A stretch of DNA of 6,363 nt from Bacteroidota bacterium. GTDB taxonomy: Bacteria; Bacteroidota; Ignavibacteria; Ignavibacteriales; Ignavibacteriaceae. The position numbers and the translations under genes are program-made. The notes beneath the pieces were generated by a model, which was given only the letters and a program-made list of their open reading frames with translations, had not been told where the DNA came from and searched no databases. This document shows positions 6,174-6,363 of this stretch, piece after piece. The stretch covers positions 1-6,363 of the forward strand of contig JAEXTR010000296.1 in NCBI GenBank assembly GCA_023406915.1, written 5' to 3'. Position 1 is the first letter of the stretch. Each line of letters opens with the position of its first letter.

Positions 6174-6191
6174 CAGATTCTCGTATCTTTC
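6161..6191 (+). promoter_or_regulatory. Possible Bacteroidota-type promoter for ffh
   Basis: TTTG at 6161-6164 is followed after 19 nt by TATCTTTC at 6184-6191. The primary-sigma consensus of Bacteroidota is TTTG, a 19-21 nt spacer, then TAnnTTTG, so only the final base of the second box differs. Transcription would start just before the ffh ATG and give a very short leader. The upstream box lies within the atpG coding end. No terminator is visible after atpG, so read-through from the atp operon is equally possible. The call depends on the organism truly being Bacteroidota-like. Confidence 0.3.
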
Positions 6192-6208
6192 CTGTTCCGA
6201 TTTAATTT

Positions 6209-6363
6209 ATGTTTGAAGACATCAGTAATAAAATAGACCTTGCCCTGAAACGAATCCGTGGGCAGGGGAAAATCACAGAAGCGAATGTTGCGGATACACT
6301 CCGTGATATCCGGCGCGTACTGTTGGATGCTGATGTGATTTATAAGGTAGCCAAGACCTTTAT
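6209..6363 (+). CDS. ffh: Signal recognition particle protein Ffh, N-terminal part
   Basis: The first 51 codons of a gene that runs off the right edge. The visible protein, beginning M-F-E-D-I-S-N-K-I-D-L-A-L-K and containing R-G-Q-G-K-I-T-E-A-N-V and L-R-D-I-R-R-V-L-L-D-A-D-V, is the helical N domain of SRP54/Ffh. With 4.5S RNA this GTPase delivers nascent membrane and exported proteins to the translocon. FtsY has a related N domain, but the start directly at M-F-E and the T-E-x-N-V and L-L-D-A-D-V pattern favour Ffh. The GTPase and M domains are beyond the window. No Shine-Dalgarno is seen before the ATG, which lies 35 nt after atpG. Being next to membrane-protein genes may be incidental. 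Confidence 0.9.
   Translation, partial: MFEDISNKIDLALKRIRGQGKITEANVADTLRDIRRVLLDADVIYKVAKTF

Noticed and set aside
6174..6208. A rho-independent terminator between atpG and ffh
   Set aside because: No GC-rich stem followed by a T-run can be formed in this 35-nt gap.

Overview
The window is a densely packed, single-direction stretch of a bacterial chromosome. Every supportable gene is on the + strand, and no intergenic gap exceeds 45 nt. It holds most of an F1Fo ATP synthase operon, with a cell-envelope gene pair upstream and the start of the signal-recognition-particle gene ffh downstream. I read it as a member of the Bacteroidota/Chlorobiota superphylum, possibly Ignavibacteria-like. The reasons are an atp cluster without the beta/epsilon genes, the form of the a subunit around its essential Arg, the bactofilin-atpZ junction and a possible TAnnTTTG-type promoter before ffh. 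This placement is inference from gene content and general family knowledge, not from a search.

Layout. Positions 2-472 hold the C-terminal part of an M23 (LytM-type) zinc peptidase with an intact active site. Positions 479-832 encode a small bactofilin. Its stop codon overlaps the start of atpZ (829-1086), which in turn overlaps a four-helix AtpI-like membrane protein (1064-1459). Then come the Fo genes atpB (a), atpE (c) and atpF (b), followed by atpH (delta), atpA (alpha) and atpG (gamma). The ffh start codon lies 35 nt after atpG, and the gene runs off the right edge after 51 codons.

How the genes work together. Subunits a, b and c form the membrane proton channel and rotor ring. Delta ties b to the top of F1, alpha supplies the non-catalytic F1 subunits and gamma is the rotating shaft. 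AtpZ and the AtpI-like protein are probably assembly or accessory factors. The catalytic beta subunit (atpD) and epsilon (atpC) are absent from the expected place after atpG, so they must be encoded elsewhere. The M23 peptidase and bactofilin probably form a separate envelope or cell-shape module that shares the transcript.

All eleven genes look intact apart from the two cut by the window edges. I saw no mobile element, CRISPR array, tRNA, rRNA, strong terminator or gene-free stretch over 300 bases. I found no clearly undescribed system. The points most worth a second look are the split operon, the coupling to the bactofilin/peptidase pair, a relation between ribosome-binding-site strength and subunit stoichiometry, and a diverged atpI-like gene.
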